From positions 620,001 through 684,000 of the forward strand of contig NZ_FPKV01000001.1 of NCBI RefSeq assembly GCF_900114265.1: a stretch of DNA of 64,000 nucleotides, read 5' to 3'. The stretch comes from Flaviramulus basaltis. Lineage in GTDB: Bacteria > Bacteroidota > Bacteroidia > Flavobacteriales > Flavobacteriaceae. Made by a program: the position numbers and the translations under genes. Shown one piece after another: positions 25,692-36,124 of this stretch; within the stretch, counting starts at the first letter, position 1, and the number at the start of each line of letters is the position of its first letter. The notes beneath the pieces are model-generated. The model searched no databases. It saw only the letters and a list, made by a program, of their open reading frames with translations, and was not told the origin of the DNA.

Positions 25692-28073
25692 ATGAAAAAA
25701 ACTACCCTTATAAAATTCCTTACTTTATTTATAGTACTTTTTTCTACTATAAATTTTGGTTATGGCCAAATTTTTTATGACAATTTAGATTATCTAAATC
25801 CATATAAAGACCCTAATATAACGGCATCTGGCATAGACCCAGGCCCACAAATTACTGGGAATGATTACACTGATACCTATAGCCTTACCGCTTGGGATGG
25901 TGCAAGTTTAAATCCAGATCAGTATATTGAATTTACCATGACTCCAAACGCTGGTTTTTCTCTTAACTTTTCAAGCTTTGTTTACAATTCTGTTTATTAT
26001 AATACTGGTCCTTTTTTACAATTGAGTTCTAGTTTAGATGGTTTTGCAACAACTGATGTTGCAAATATTGGAACACCTAATAATAGCGGAACAACAACTA
26101 TAGATTTAAATACTAATGAATTTCAAAACATTACAAGTTCAATAACATTTAGACTATATATATGGGGAGCAATGACCCAGTATGAAGCTTTTGTTATACA
26201 GGACTTTGCTTTTAATGGAACAGTAAGTCCAATAGCATCATGTTTAACAAACTTAACATGGGATGGTTCTACGTGGTTTCCTCTTGCTTCTTTACCAACA
26301 TTATCAAGTTCTGTTACTATTAATGGTGATTATAATACGTTTACTGATGGTAGTTTTAGTGCTTGCAGTTTAACAGTTACTAATGGAGCAACTCTAGATA
26401 TTTCTGACAATGAATATATTGAAGTAGAAAACGACTTAACTGTAGATGCTGGTGGCTCTATTATTTTACAACCTTATGGCTCGTTTGTTCAAAATAACGA
26501 TTCAGGAACTGTAACAAATGATGGCTTAATATCTGTAGTAAAAGAAACAGCTCGAATGAATGCTTGGTATGAGTATACCTATTGGAGTTCCCCTGTTTTA
26601 AATGCAACAATTGGTGGCTCTTTAACAGAATCTGAGCCAAGTAGACGTTTTCGTTATAATGGTCAAAACTTTTTAGATGCCTCTTATGAAATTGGAAATG
26701 ATAATACTGCTTTTTTTGGGCAAGATGATATTGATGATAATGGTGATGACTGGGGGCGCGTTAATGGCTCAACAGTTATGCTACCTGGAGTAGGTTATGC
26801 AACTACTCTTACCGAATTTGCATATAGTGTTGCACCAGGAACTTCAAATAAAAAATTCAGACAAACATTTATTGGTGATTTTAACAAAGGGGTTGTAAAT
26901 GTTCCTATTTACAGAAATGATTTTGAACTTAATGATAATAACTGGAATTTAATAGGAAACCCTTATCCTTCGGCTATTAGTGCTGATGCATTTTTAGCTG
27001 CAAATAGCAATGTGGACGCTAGCGCAAGAACAGATTACACAACTGACGGCGCAATATTCTTATGGTCTCAAAATACTGCGCCATCTGGTTCAGCCAATGG
27101 AAATGAACAATTAAATTTTTCAGATGCAGATTATGCTATTATTAATGGAATAGGAGAAATTGCTGGTGGCGATGGATTAAAACCAAACAGATTTATTCCT
27201 TCGGGTCAAGCCTTTTTTGTGTCTATGTCTAACGCAGCAACCGCCACTCTTGTTTCTGGAGATGTATATACAGCAGATGTTATTTTTAACAATAGTATGC
27301 GTGTTTTTGGTTCTGCAGATAATAGCCAATTCTTTAAAAGCTCAAATTCAAAAAAGAGCGCTACTTCATCAGCCAATAAATTATGGATAAATTTAACATC
27401 AGATAATGGTGTGTTTAATCAAATACTTGTTGGTTACATTAATGGCGCAACTAATAACGATGATGGTGCTTATTTTGATGCTCGAAAAATTGTAGCACCA
27501 ACAGCTTATGCCGCTTTATATTCAACTATTGAAAATTCTGATAAAAAATTCGTGATTCAAGGTAAAGGAATTAATAGCTTAAATGCAGATGAAGTTATTA
27601 ATCTTGGGTTTTCAACCAATATTGATGTTGCAACATTGTACACCATATCTATTCCTCAATTTGAAGGTGATTTTTTAAACAACAATCCTGTTTTCTTAAA
27701 AGACAATTTGCTTAATACTGTGCACGAATTATCGGCTTCAGATTACACATTTACTTCAAGTACTGGTGTATTTAACGAGCGTTTTGAAGTTGTATTTAGT
27801 GCAGCTTCATTATCTACAGATGATGTTTCTTTAAATTCAAAATCATTAAAAATTATTGAATTGGAAAATGATAATGTGCAGTTTACAACATCAGATAACT
27901 TAAATATTAAAACCGTAAATATATTTGATCTCTTAGGTAGAAACTTATATAATTTTAAAGGAAGCACAACTTCTGAAACATATAACCTTTCTAATTTGAG
28001 CAGTTCGGTTTTTATTGCTAAAGTTGAATTGTCTAATGGCGCAGTAATTACTAAAAAAGCGGTTAAGAAATAG
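25692..28073 (+). CDS. Large secreted protein with T9SS type A sorting domain
   Basis: 793 residues from the ATG at 25692, where a signal peptide begins (cleavage after NFGYGQ); the frame is open further upstream but that part is not signal-like and overlaps recX. The middle is Asn/Ser/Thr-rich and beta-stranded, without an enzyme motif I recognise. The last ~75 residues form the type IX secretion C-terminal domain (VNIFDLLGRNLYNF, ending AVITKKAVKK). It would be exported by Sec, passed through T9SS and either released or fixed to the surface. PorZ, a T9SS component, is encoded a few kb away. Confidence 0.85.
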   Translation: MKKTTLIKFLTLFIVLFSTINFGYGQIFYDNLDYLNPYKDPNITASGIDPGPQITGNDYTDTYSLTAWDGASLNPDQYIEFTMTPNAGFSLNFSSFVYNSVYYNTGPFLQLSSSLDGFATTDVANIGTPNNSGTTTIDLNTNEFQNITSSITFRLYIWGAMTQYEAFVIQDFAFNGTVSPIASCLTNLTWDGSTWFPLASLPTLSSSVTINGDYNTFTDGSFSACSLTVTNGATLDISDNEYIEVENDLTVDAGGSIILQPYGSFVQNNDSGTVTNDGLISVVKETARMNAWYEYTYWSSPVLNATIGGSLTESEPSRRFRYNGQNFLDASYEIGNDNTAFFGQDDIDDNGDDWGRVNGSTVMLPGVGYATTLTEFAYSVAPGTSNKKFRQTFIGDFNKGVVNVPIYRNDFELNDNNWNLIGNPYPSAISADAFLAANSNVDASARTDYTTDGAIFLWSQNTAPSGSANGNEQLNFSDADYAIINGIGEIAGGDGLKPNRFIPSGQAFFVSMSNAATATLVSGDVYTADVIFNNSMRVFGSADNSQFFKSSNSKKSATSSANKLWINLTSDNGVFNQILVGYINGATNNDDGAYFDARKIVAPTAYAALYSTIENSDKKFVIQGKGINSLNADEVINLGFSTNIDVATLYTISIPQFEGDFLNNNPVFLKDNLLNTVHELSASDYTFTSSTGVFNERFEVVFSAASLSTDDVSLNSKSLKIIELENDNVQFTTSDNLNIKTVNIFDLLGRNLYNFKGSTTSETYNLSNLSSSVFIAKVELSNGAVITKKAVKK

Positions 28074-28117
28074 TTGTTTTTGCAAACACAGATGAAGCCG
28101 TCTGTTTAAGTTATCCG

Positions 28118-28155
28118 GTTTCTTTTAGTAAGATTGCCACGTATTTCGTCCTTAC
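28118..28155. repeat. Possible intergenic repeat remnant
   Basis: AGATTGCCAC, then TTCGTCCTTACAATGACA, resembles the short AGATTGC...CGCAATGAC elements scattered in Bacteroidota genomes. The match is from memory and the copy is worn. Confidence 0.3.
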
Positions 28156-28162
28156 AATGACA

Positions 28163-30574
28163 TTACAAACTATACTTTAAAGCCAAAATAAAGTTTCTTC
28201 CAGCAGCAGCTATTCCAGATGAATAGGTTTTATAACGCTGGTCTGTAATATTCTCTAAACTTGCAGTTAAAGTTATAGAATTGGTTAGTTGATATTGTGT
28301 GCGTAAATTAAGTGTATACCAAGATGGACTGTATGGATTGCCTTTTGCATCTAAAGCATAGATATAATCCTTTTCTGTTTCAGATGGCGCTAATTGATAA
28401 AAGGATAATTCGCCATTGTAATTAGCAAACGCATCAAACTTTAAAATTCCAGAATCCCAAACTAAATGTGTGTTTCCAAAACTTGGCGCTGCATGCCTTA
28501 CGGGTACTTCTATATTGCCTTCTACCTCGGTTCCACCAATAATATTGTATTGCGTTGTCAATTTAAGTTGATTTGTAAAGTTGATTTTTGCACCAACCTC
28601 AAAACCATAAATCCACGCTTTTGAGGCGTTTTGTATGGCTTGCACATTGCTTAATTCGCCATCATAAACAATTTCGTTTTCGCCATTTAAGGTGTAATTT
28701 CTTCGCACTAAGGCGTTATCTAAATACGTATAATAGGTATTCATATCTAAAATAACCTTATCGCCAAAATTCAATTTTAAACCTAATTCTCCACCGTAAG
28801 CGTACTCTGGTCGTAAATTCTCGTTGGGCACCACCACAGAGCCAGGCTCAGAATCAAAAACTTTACCAACATCGTCAATATTTGGTGCTCTAAATGCCGA
28901 AGATGCGTTTAATTTCCACTGTAATGTATTATTAGGCGACCAACTAATGCCAGCGGTTCCTGTAAGTGCGCCTGCTTCATTTTTTGATGTGCTAAAAGGT
29001 AAATTTAAGTAGGTGTTATTCTCTGTGAAATCTGCTTTAGAAATAACATGATTAAAACGCAAACCCGATTGAAATACAAATCTCGTGTTTGGTTTGTATT
29101 TAAAACTTGTATACACTGCTGCCGATTGCCAACTTGCACCATTAGGATATCGCGAAACTGTTGGCGTTACTATATTTGTTGAAACATCTTCTTCATCACC
29201 GCTAGATTTAACCTTGTTATAAATGTATTCCAAACCGTAGAAAAGCTCTGTTTTAGTGCTTAGTTGCTTTTCAAAATCTAAGTTAAATGAATAAGCATCG
29301 ACCGCTTCTTCTCTTAAGTTTCTTATATTAGATTGAAAATCTCTATCCATTCTACTTTCTTGAAAATTTTGATAGGCTACTGTAGCTTTAATTTTATCAT
29401 AAATTATAGAATTGCTACTTAACTTCGTGATTTGCAAATTAGACATAAACCATTTTTGTGGGCCGTAATTCCATTCTGCTGAACGTAATGTGCCTCCACG
29501 ATAGCGTATTAAACGGTCGTACCTTGAATAGTCTGATGTTGCTGTATAAAACAAGCCTAAATCGAAGCTTAAATTTGCATCAGGTTTATAAAGTGCTTTT
29601 TGCATCAGGTTTATTTGATTATAACCTGTTACCTTTTGCGCCAAAGGATTGTTATTTTGAATAATAACATCGCCATTATTTGTTGCTAAAACGAATTCTG
29701 GTCTTAAATACTCATCAGGACCTTGGCTTCCCATACGCAAATCTCCAAAATCTGTATAACTCGCATTGGTAACAAATGCCCACTTTTTATAGCCTAAATT
29801 AAAATCGAAATGTTCTGTTTTTTCATCGCTGGCAGTAGCGTATCTTAATATCATATTAGCATCAAACAACAACGAATCTGTGTATGATAATTGTGGTTTT
29901 TGCGTATAAAAACTCATCACACCACCAATAGCATCGCTTCCATAAATTACGGATCCTGAGCCTAATGTAACCTCTGTGTTTTGTATTGAAAAAGGATCGA
30001 TGGAAATAACGTTTTGCAAATTTCCGCCTCTAAAAATAGCGTTATTCATGCGTACACCATCAACAGTAATTAATAACCTATTAGTTGAAAAACCTCTTAT
30101 CATTGGGCTTCCGCCTCCTAATTGGCTTTTTTGAATATAAACTTGCCCTGTATTTTCCAGTAAATCTGCACCAGTTTGTGGATTTGTAAATTGAATACTT
30201 TCTTTATTTGTACTTACTATTTTTTGTGGAATGTCTTTTTTACTTTGCTCAAACTTTGATGCAGAAATAACAATCTCATCCAAACCTTGCGTATTAGAAA
30301 CCAAATACACCTTATTTGATTGCCCAAGCTTACGTTTTGTTATCTTTTTTAAAATGTGTGATAAATGCTTGAAATATATGATTTCAGTTTCCAAAAACAC
30401 ATTTAAATCAGCCTCTCCTCTAAAATTAGTAACCACACTTTTAGACTTATCTACATTATAAATTGCTACTCCAAAAACAGGCTCTTTCGTTAATGAATTT
30501 AAAACCTTTATGTTTTGAGCCTGTGATAGTGTAGATCCAATTAATAAAAAGAAAACAATGTAAAAAAACTTCAT
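28163..30574 (-). CDS. TonB-dependent receptor, heme/hemoglobin-receptor-like
   Basis: 803 residues. The signal peptide ends near residue 19 (LSQAQ), followed by a carboxypeptidase-like domain (about 20-95). The plug contains GGGSPMIRGFSTNRLLITVD and NAIFRGGNLQNVISIDPF with VIYGSDAIGGVM. The barrel ends with ENITDQRY and FILALKYSL. The plug is most like the hemoglobin/transferrin-type receptor group, so heme or an iron carrier is a plausible ligand, but assignment to a substrate is tentative. It starts three bases after the recO stop, in a porZ-recO-receptor operon. Confidence 0.88.
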   Translation of the reverse strand: MKFFYIVFFLLIGSTLSQAQNIKVLNSLTKEPVFGVAIYNVDKSKSVVTNFRGEADLNVFLETEIIYFKHLSHILKKITKRKLGQSNKVYLVSNTQGLDEIVISASKFEQSKKDIPQKIVSTNKESIQFTNPQTGADLLENTGQVYIQKSQLGGGSPMIRGFSTNRLLITVDGVRMNNAIFRGGNLQNVISIDPFSIQNTEVTLGSGSVIYGSDAIGGVMSFYTQKPQLSYTDSLLFDANMILRYATASDEKTEHFDFNLGYKKWAFVTNASYTDFGDLRMGSQGPDEYLRPEFVLATNNGDVIIQNNNPLAQKVTGYNQINLMQKALYKPDANLSFDLGLFYTATSDYSRYDRLIRYRGGTLRSAEWNYGPQKWFMSNLQITKLSSNSIIYDKIKATVAYQNFQESRMDRDFQSNIRNLREEAVDAYSFNLDFEKQLSTKTELFYGLEYIYNKVKSSGDEEDVSTNIVTPTVSRYPNGASWQSAAVYTSFKYKPNTRFVFQSGLRFNHVISKADFTENNTYLNLPFSTSKNEAGALTGTAGISWSPNNTLQWKLNASSAFRAPNIDDVGKVFDSEPGSVVVPNENLRPEYAYGGELGLKLNFGDKVILDMNTYYTYLDNALVRRNYTLNGENEIVYDGELSNVQAIQNASKAWIYGFEVGAKINFTNQLKLTTQYNIIGGTEVEGNIEVPVRHAAPSFGNTHLVWDSGILKFDAFANYNGELSFYQLAPSETEKDYIYALDAKGNPYSPSWYTLNLRTQYQLTNSITLTASLENITDQRYKTYSSGIAAAGRNFILALKYSL

Positions 30575-30577
30575 GTT

Positions 30578-31297
30578 TTAACTAAAAACTTGATTAAATA
30601 TCTGTAGTGATTTAGGGGTTTTAAAATTACCTAAATGTAATTCAAAATAAAGCAAAATCATACTTAAAAAAGCCTGTCTTTGCTTTGCATTAATTCTCAC
30701 ATTAGGTAAGGCATCAAATGTTGTGCCTAATAAGGTTTTTAGTAATGTTAAATTTTCTCCAGAAACACTATATCTATCACTAGGTTTTAATTCGAACTTA
30801 CCTTCATTTAAATTAAAAAACGGGAATTCCATTTGGGTTGTATCTGGATAAAACCCTAAATATTTAGTTAGCTTTAAAAGGAATAATAAATGAAAGTTGG
30901 AATACTCTTGTTGAGAATCTAGCCATAATAAAGTGTTTTCTAAATAGCTATAAAGAGCATCATTTTGTTCTTCCTCTTTTAACGTATTTGATAAAACTTC
31001 GGACAAAAACATAACAATAGAGCTTTTTAAAACATTTGAATGTAAGCTCGCATAAATATTATTCAACTTAGTTTCTTTAATAGCTTGTAAAGACCTATTC
31101 TCCTTATAAACAAGCATTATTTGCAATTGAGATAATAATTGAAAATATGCTACTTTTGTGGCGCCTTTTCTATTCTTTAAAACACCTCGTAACAAAAAGC
31201 TTAAAACACCTAATTGCTCTGTATAACACTTAACTATAAGATCGTTGTCTTTATATTTTAATTTAGATAGAACAATAGCGTTTGTAGTGATTAGCAT
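30578..31297 (-). CDS. recO: DNA repair protein RecO
   Basis: 239 residues. The N-terminal OB-fold (TNAIVLSKLKYKDNDLIVKCY, then GVLSFLLRGVLK) is followed by a helical C-terminal domain. RecO loads RecA on single-stranded DNA with RecR in the RecFOR pathway. The zinc-finger cysteines found in some RecO proteins are not seen here, as in other Bacteroidota (from memory). Its start overlaps the porZ stop by one base (TAATG), so translation is probably coupled. Confidence 0.93.
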   Translation of the reverse strand: MLITTNAIVLSKLKYKDNDLIVKCYTEQLGVLSFLLRGVLKNRKGATKVAYFQLLSQLQIMLVYKENRSLQAIKETKLNNIYASLHSNVLKSSIVMFLSEVLSNTLKEEEQNDALYSYLENTLLWLDSQQEYSNFHLLFLLKLTKYLGFYPDTTQMEFPFFNLNEGKFELKPSDRYSVSGENLTLLKTLLGTTFDALPNVRINAKQRQAFLSMILLYFELHLGNFKTPKSLQIFNQVFS

Positions 31298-33648
31298 TAT
31301 CTAACGACCATTAATTTTAAAACTTTAGTTTCATAAGTATCTAAATCTGAAAGCATAATTAAATAAACCCCAGAAGCGACTACATTATTAGCAAAATTTT
31401 TACCATTCCAATAGGCTGTCCCTCCATCTATTTCAAGGTTATAGCCATTGTATCTTTGGTTTGTTCTAGATTGAGCTTCGGCAACTAAATTGCCTTCTAT
31501 ATCTGTGATTTTGATATTTACATTTTCTGAAATATCCTTAATTTTTACCTTTTCATCAACGATGTTAAAATTAGGTCTTACAGGATTTGGGTAAGCGTAA
31601 GCGCTTTCTAAGTCTTCAAAAGAACTCGATCCACCAGATTGAAAAGACACTAACCCTTTACTTGTTGCAATGTAAACTGTCCCGTTTGTATTATCCAAGG
31701 ATACATCATTTATACTATTTGATGGTAACGGTGAATTATCTTTAGTAAAATGAAAAATGGTTTTTTGTCCATCTGATGAAAAATAAAATAATCCCGAATC
31801 TGAAGTTCCTATCCATTTATTATTAGAACCATCTACTTCAATATCTGTAATATTTTGCTGAAATAATAATTCTTTAGCGATACCATCTTCTTCAATAATA
31901 ATTTCTTCTGCTCTTACATTATCATCAGTAAAAAAGTTAGAGATGTTATACAGAACACGCAACCCTCTAAAAGTTCCAATCCACAGTTGATTTCTTTGGT
32001 CTAATGCTAATGCAGTGGCTATTGTAGTAGGCATGTTTTCATCTTCTTTATATAAACTTCTAATAAGTTGATTACCCCCATTTTCATTATACCCAATTAG
32101 TCCAAATTGAAAACTTGTCACCCATTTTGTACCATCTCCTCCAATAACAAGATTTGAAAACCCTTGGTTTCCGGAAAACCCATTAGAAATTAGATCAGTA
32201 AAACTATAAGACATCCATTTATTAGTACTAGGATTATATGATTTTAAAGGTCTATCTATTAAACTTGTAATAGTCCATAACAATCCATTTTTGTCAAATT
32301 CTGATGCCCCTACTCTTAAATCAATATAGTTTGCATTGCCTGGCAAAACTAAAGACTCTAACCCACTATTTGTTTCATTATATAAAATAGTAGGCACATC
32401 TTCATTAACCTCCAATAAACCATTGAAAAATGAGCTTATGAATACTTGATTATTGTTAAAAGGATTAACGGCTATTTCGTTTAAACATTTTGCTGTTAAA
32501 ACCTCACTATAAGGATTATTAATCCATTCATCTTCTTTTAAATGACTAAAACCACGACTATTTAATGGATATGGATTATAATATAAATCGTATTCTCCAA
32601 AAGTTACCCACAAACCATTGGGCTCTACTTCAATAGAAAATGGAATATTTAATAAAGGACCATCTGGATGAATTTCCTCAAAAACTACTGGGCTTAAAAG
32701 TGGGGTTTTTAAAATTCCAAAATCTTTCGTTCCTATGTAAATATTGTCTAAATCCGCAGTAGCTGCTGTATACAGGCTACTAAATGAGGAATCAATATCT
32801 ACTTGAGAAACTAGGTTGAAATTTGCATCATATAAAAAAACATTATTTTGCGTTGTAACAATTAAATTGTCTCTAACAAATCTTAAATCTAAAGGAGCAT
32901 TGGTGTACAAAAACACCTCACTAATAACATCATTTATAATTTGATAAATTCTTCTATTTGTATTTATGGCATATAATTTATCTTCCTGAGTTTCTATAGC
33001 TGTCCAATTTCCTGAGTTAACTAATTGCCAATTCTGAAAATCTATTAAATTAGGGTTTGATATTTCTGCTTTTCTAATACCATTACCCCCTAAGCATGCC
33101 GCATATATATTATTGTTAAAAATAGTGGTTTCACTTACCTGAATTTGAGCACCACCATTTCCAATAAAATAAGTGTCTCCAAATTCTAGTTTATCTAAGT
33201 CGAAAACTGAAATCCCATAGTTTGTAGAGATGTATATAAAATTTTGATAGGCATTAAAATGATTAATTCTTTTATCTGTAGGTGGTATTGTAGGCTTATC
33301 AACAATATCAACTACTGTTAATATGTTATCATCATTATCAAAAGCTATTTCGATTAATCCATTCTCATAACCTATAACCAATAATTCATATACTTCACTA
33401 TAATAAATGGTTGAAATTGCATCACCTGAAAGGCCATTAACGGTAGTTATTTCTTCAATTTCATTTGTTTGTGTGTCTAAACTGAAAATAGCGTTATTTG
33501 AAGCCGCATAAATTTTACTATTGCCACCTTCAGTAATATCTTTTATTTCATTGTATGAAAAATGCCCTTTCCAAAGTGTAGAAAAATCTTGAGAAAAATT
33601 AAGTATTGGAAATACACAAATTAAAAAAACAACTAGTTTCTTATACAT
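31297..33648 (-). CDS. porZ: PorZ-like T9SS component: beta propellers plus C-terminal sorting domain
   Basis: 783 residues with a signal peptide (PILNFSQ). The N terminus (WKGHFSYNEIKDI, then AASNNAIFSLD) and the repeated propeller strands ending in short Trp/Gly motifs (LWVTFGEYD, KWIGTSDSG, LWIGTFRG) fit two beta-propellers of two-component-regulator type. The C-terminal ~90 residues are a T9SS sorting domain (AYAYPNPVRP near the start, TKVLKLMVV at the end). That layout and the recO neighbour match PorZ, the surface protein that presents A-LPS to the sortase PorU in Porphyromonas. Alternative: another propeller-containing T9SS cargo. Confidence 0.8.
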   Translation of the reverse strand: MYKKLVVFLICVFPILNFSQDFSTLWKGHFSYNEIKDITEGGNSKIYAASNNAIFSLDTQTNEIEEITTVNGLSGDAISTIYYSEVYELLVIGYENGLIEIAFDNDDNILTVVDIVDKPTIPPTDKRINHFNAYQNFIYISTNYGISVFDLDKLEFGDTYFIGNGGAQIQVSETTIFNNNIYAACLGGNGIRKAEISNPNLIDFQNWQLVNSGNWTAIETQEDKLYAINTNRRIYQIINDVISEVFLYTNAPLDLRFVRDNLIVTTQNNVFLYDANFNLVSQVDIDSSFSSLYTAATADLDNIYIGTKDFGILKTPLLSPVVFEEIHPDGPLLNIPFSIEVEPNGLWVTFGEYDLYYNPYPLNSRGFSHLKEDEWINNPYSEVLTAKCLNEIAVNPFNNNQVFISSFFNGLLEVNEDVPTILYNETNSGLESLVLPGNANYIDLRVGASEFDKNGLLWTITSLIDRPLKSYNPSTNKWMSYSFTDLISNGFSGNQGFSNLVIGGDGTKWVTSFQFGLIGYNENGGNQLIRSLYKEDENMPTTIATALALDQRNQLWIGTFRGLRVLYNISNFFTDDNVRAEEIIIEEDGIAKELLFQQNITDIEVDGSNNKWIGTSDSGLFYFSSDGQKTIFHFTKDNSPLPSNSINDVSLDNTNGTVYIATSKGLVSFQSGGSSSFEDLESAYAYPNPVRPNFNIVDEKVKIKDISENVNIKITDIEGNLVAEAQSRTNQRYNGYNLEIDGGTAYWNGKNFANNVVASGVYLIMLSDLDTYETKVLKLMVVR

Positions 33649-33667
33649 ACATGTTTTTTTGAGTTTT

Positions 33668-33675
33668 CAAATATA
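33668..33675 (-). promoter_or_regulatory. -7 box of the porZ-recO-receptor operon
   Basis: TATATTTG on the minus strand is an exact TAnnTTTG match, 19 bases before the porZ ATG. Confidence 0.55.
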
Positions 33676-33718
33676 TTTATATCTAACGAGTTTTGCTTTA
33701 AAATAATATATTTTAAAC

Positions 33719-33747
33719 AAAAAAGCTTCCTGTAAAACAAGAAGCCT
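33719..33747 (-). terminator. Terminator after gdhA
   Basis: Read on the minus strand, GCTTC-TTGT and ACA-GAAGC pair and are followed by six T. It separates gdhA from the porZ operon. Confidence 0.75.
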
Positions 33748-33775
33748 TTAATTGATTTAATATAATAATACAATT

Positions 33776-35119
33776 CTACACAACACCTTGAGCCAACATA
33801 GCATCTGCTACTTTAACAAACCCAGCGATATTTGCGCCCTTAACATAATCTACATACCCATCATCATCTTTACCATATTCTAAACACGATTTATGTATAT
33901 CTGCCATAATATCTTTAAGCTTATTATCAACTTCTTCTCTTGACCATTTATATCTTAGAGAGTTTTGAGTCATTTCTAAACCAGAAGTCGCAACACCTCC
34001 TGCGTTTGATGCTTTACCTGGCGCGAATAATATTTTTGCTTTATGAAATGCTGTAATAGCCTCTTTTGTTGAAGGCATATTTGCGCCTTCACTAACACAA
34101 ATACAACCATTCTTTAAAAGCATATTGGCGTCTTCTTCATTTAGTTCATTTTGTGTAGCACATGGTAAAGCAATATCACATTTAACTTCCCAAGGTGTTT
34201 TTCCTTTTACAAATTTTGCGTTAGGATAAGACTCTAAATACTCGCTAATTCTACCTCTTTTTACATTCTTTAACTCCATCACAAAAGCTAATTTTTCAGC
34301 ATCAATTCCATCAGCATCGTAAATATATCCTGAAGAATCTGAAAGTGTTAAAACCTTTCCTCCTATTTGCAATACTTTTTCAGCTGCATATTGAGCCACA
34401 TTACCAGAACCTGATATAACGACATCTTTTCCTTTAAAACTGTTATTTTTTGTTTCTAGCATTTTCTCAGCAAAGTAAACATTACCATAACCAGTAGCTT
34501 CTGGTCTAATTAACGATCCTCCCCAAGACATTCCTTTGCCTGTTAAAACACCTGTAAATTCGTTTCTTAATTTTTTATACATTCCAAACAGAAATCCTAT
34601 TTCTCTAGCACCAACGCCTATATCTCCTGCAGGAATATCTGTATTTGGACCAATATGTCTAAATAATTCACTCATAAAAGCATGACAGAACCTCATTATT
34701 TCATTGTCACTTTTCCCTTTAGGATCAAAATCACTACCTCCTTTTCCACCACCCATCGGTAAAGTGGTTAAAGAGTTTTTAAATACTTGTTCAAAAGCTA
34801 AGAACTTTAAAATACTCATATTAACAGTAGGATGAAAACGCAACCCACCTTTATAAGGTCCAATTGCAGAATTCATTTGAATTCTATACCCTCTATTTAC
34901 TTGAATTTCTCCAGCATCATCAACCCAGCACACTCTGAATGATATTACACGTTCTGGCTCAACCATTCTAAGCAGAATGTTTTTACCATAATATATATCA
35001 TGTTCAACAATATAAGGAATTACAGTTTCTGCAACTTCCTCTACAGCTTGTAAAAACTCCGGTTCATGACCATTTCTTTCTTTTACAAGGTCTAAAAATG
35101 CTTCAATATTACTTTTCAT
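33776..35119 (-). CDS. gdhA: Glutamate dehydrogenase, NADP-type
   Basis: 447 residues from the ATG at 35119; another ATG two codons earlier is equally possible. It makes glutamate from 2-oxoglutarate and ammonium and so assimilates nitrogen. The active-site region PMGGGKGGSDFDPKGKSD, with the catalytic Lys, and the GPNTDIPAGDIGVG segment are those of hexameric class I enzymes. The Rossmann motif is ISGSGNVAQYAAE. Cofactor preference for NADP is inferred from family resemblance. It is a single gene with its own promoter and terminator. Confidence 0.96.
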   Translation of the reverse strand: MKSNIEAFLDLVKERNGHEPEFLQAVEEVAETVIPYIVEHDIYYGKNILLRMVEPERVISFRVCWVDDAGEIQVNRGYRIQMNSAIGPYKGGLRFHPTVNMSILKFLAFEQVFKNSLTTLPMGGGKGGSDFDPKGKSDNEIMRFCHAFMSELFRHIGPNTDIPAGDIGVGAREIGFLFGMYKKLRNEFTGVLTGKGMSWGGSLIRPEATGYGNVYFAEKMLETKNNSFKGKDVVISGSGNVAQYAAEKVLQIGGKVLTLSDSSGYIYDADGIDAEKLAFVMELKNVKRGRISEYLESYPNAKFVKGKTPWEVKCDIALPCATQNELNEEDANMLLKNGCICVSEGANMPSTKEAITAFHKAKILFAPGKASNAGGVATSGLEMTQNSLRYKWSREEVDNKLKDIMADIHKSCLEYGKDDDGYVDYVKGANIAGFVKVADAMLAQGVV

Positions 35120-35167
35120 ATGCACTTATATTACACTATAATTTATTAAATACGTAATTTATCGGCG

Positions 35168-35175
35168 CAAAGATA
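35168..35175 (-). promoter_or_regulatory. -7 box of gdhA promoter
   Basis: TATCTTTG on the minus strand, an exact match, about 48 bases before the start codon. Confidence 0.65.
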
Positions 35176-35320
35176 CGTTATCTTTAAAAATAATGCCTTT
35201 GTTTTTAAAATTTCGCAATAGATATTTTTAATATATTTAAGTAAATTTATTAACATTTGTTTCTTAAATGAGTTTTTATATATTTGTTATTAATAATGCC
35301 TCAAGAAAACGAACCTTATT

Positions 35321-36124
35321 ATGCTTAACTTGAAACAGTTAGTTTCTTATTTTTGTTTGTTTGTTATATTTCAAACTGCTAATGCTCAATTAGGCTTCTC
35401 TCATGAAATAGGGGTTATAGCTGGTCCTGTACAATTTAGGTCAGATTATGGCAGTCGTAATGAAGGGGAAACCAATTTTGGTAATTCTGGCATTGGAATA
35501 GGTATTGTTCATTTCTTTAATTTTTCTTACCGAAAAAATTATCATTATAGTTTTAGAGAAACATATTTTATTGAGCATTTTAAAATCCGCAATGAAATAT
35601 CCTGGAATAGAACTAAATTAGAACATTTTGGAAAATGGGTTGATCCTAGCAAAACATCTGAGGATGCCAAAAGATTACGAGGACATACAGGTGTATCCAA
35701 AAATATTGATTTGGGTACTCAATTAGAGTTTTTTCCATTAAATATTCACGCATTTGAATCATTTACTCCCAAAGTAGCTCCATTTATTAGTTTAGGTATA
35801 CATTATACTTTATTCAATGCTGAAGTAAACACAACTTATGCCAATCCAAATCCCCTAGCTATTGGCGATTTAACAGACCCAAGCAATTTTTATTCTCTTT
35901 GGAATCCAGGATCTGTTGATGCCTCTAGTGGAAGTACTTGGTCTGTGGTTAGTAGCGTTGGTGTAAGATATAAATTATCTAAACTAGCAGACCTAATGCT
36001 AGATGTTAGAGGGCAATATTATTTTAGCGATTGGGTTGATGGTCTAAACCATCAATTAGAATATAATAAAAATAATGATTGGTTAGTATGGGTAAATATT
36101 GGCTATATATATTATTTAGATTAA
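35321..36124 (+). CDS. Exported protein of flavobacterial THC0290_0291-like family
   Basis: 267 residues with a signal peptide ending near residue 22 (QTANAQ). After it comes LGFSHEIGVIAGPVQFRSDYG, a pattern I recall from a conserved flavobacterial family labelled THC0290_0291; its function is not known. Alternating strands, many aromatic residues and a C-terminal YIYYLD suggest an outer-membrane barrel. Its TAA stop shares bases with the stop of the convergent cystathionine synthase gene (TTAA), so the two genes abut with no terminator between them. Confidence 0.6.
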   Translation: MLNLKQLVSYFCLFVIFQTANAQLGFSHEIGVIAGPVQFRSDYGSRNEGETNFGNSGIGIGIVHFFNFSYRKNYHYSFRETYFIEHFKIRNEISWNRTKLEHFGKWVDPSKTSEDAKRLRGHTGVSKNIDLGTQLEFFPLNIHAFESFTPKVAPFISLGIHYTLFNAEVNTTYANPNPLAIGDLTDPSNFYSLWNPGSVDASSGSTWSVVSSVGVRYKLSKLADLMLDVRGQYYFSDWVDGLNHQLEYNKNNDWLVWVNIGYIYYLD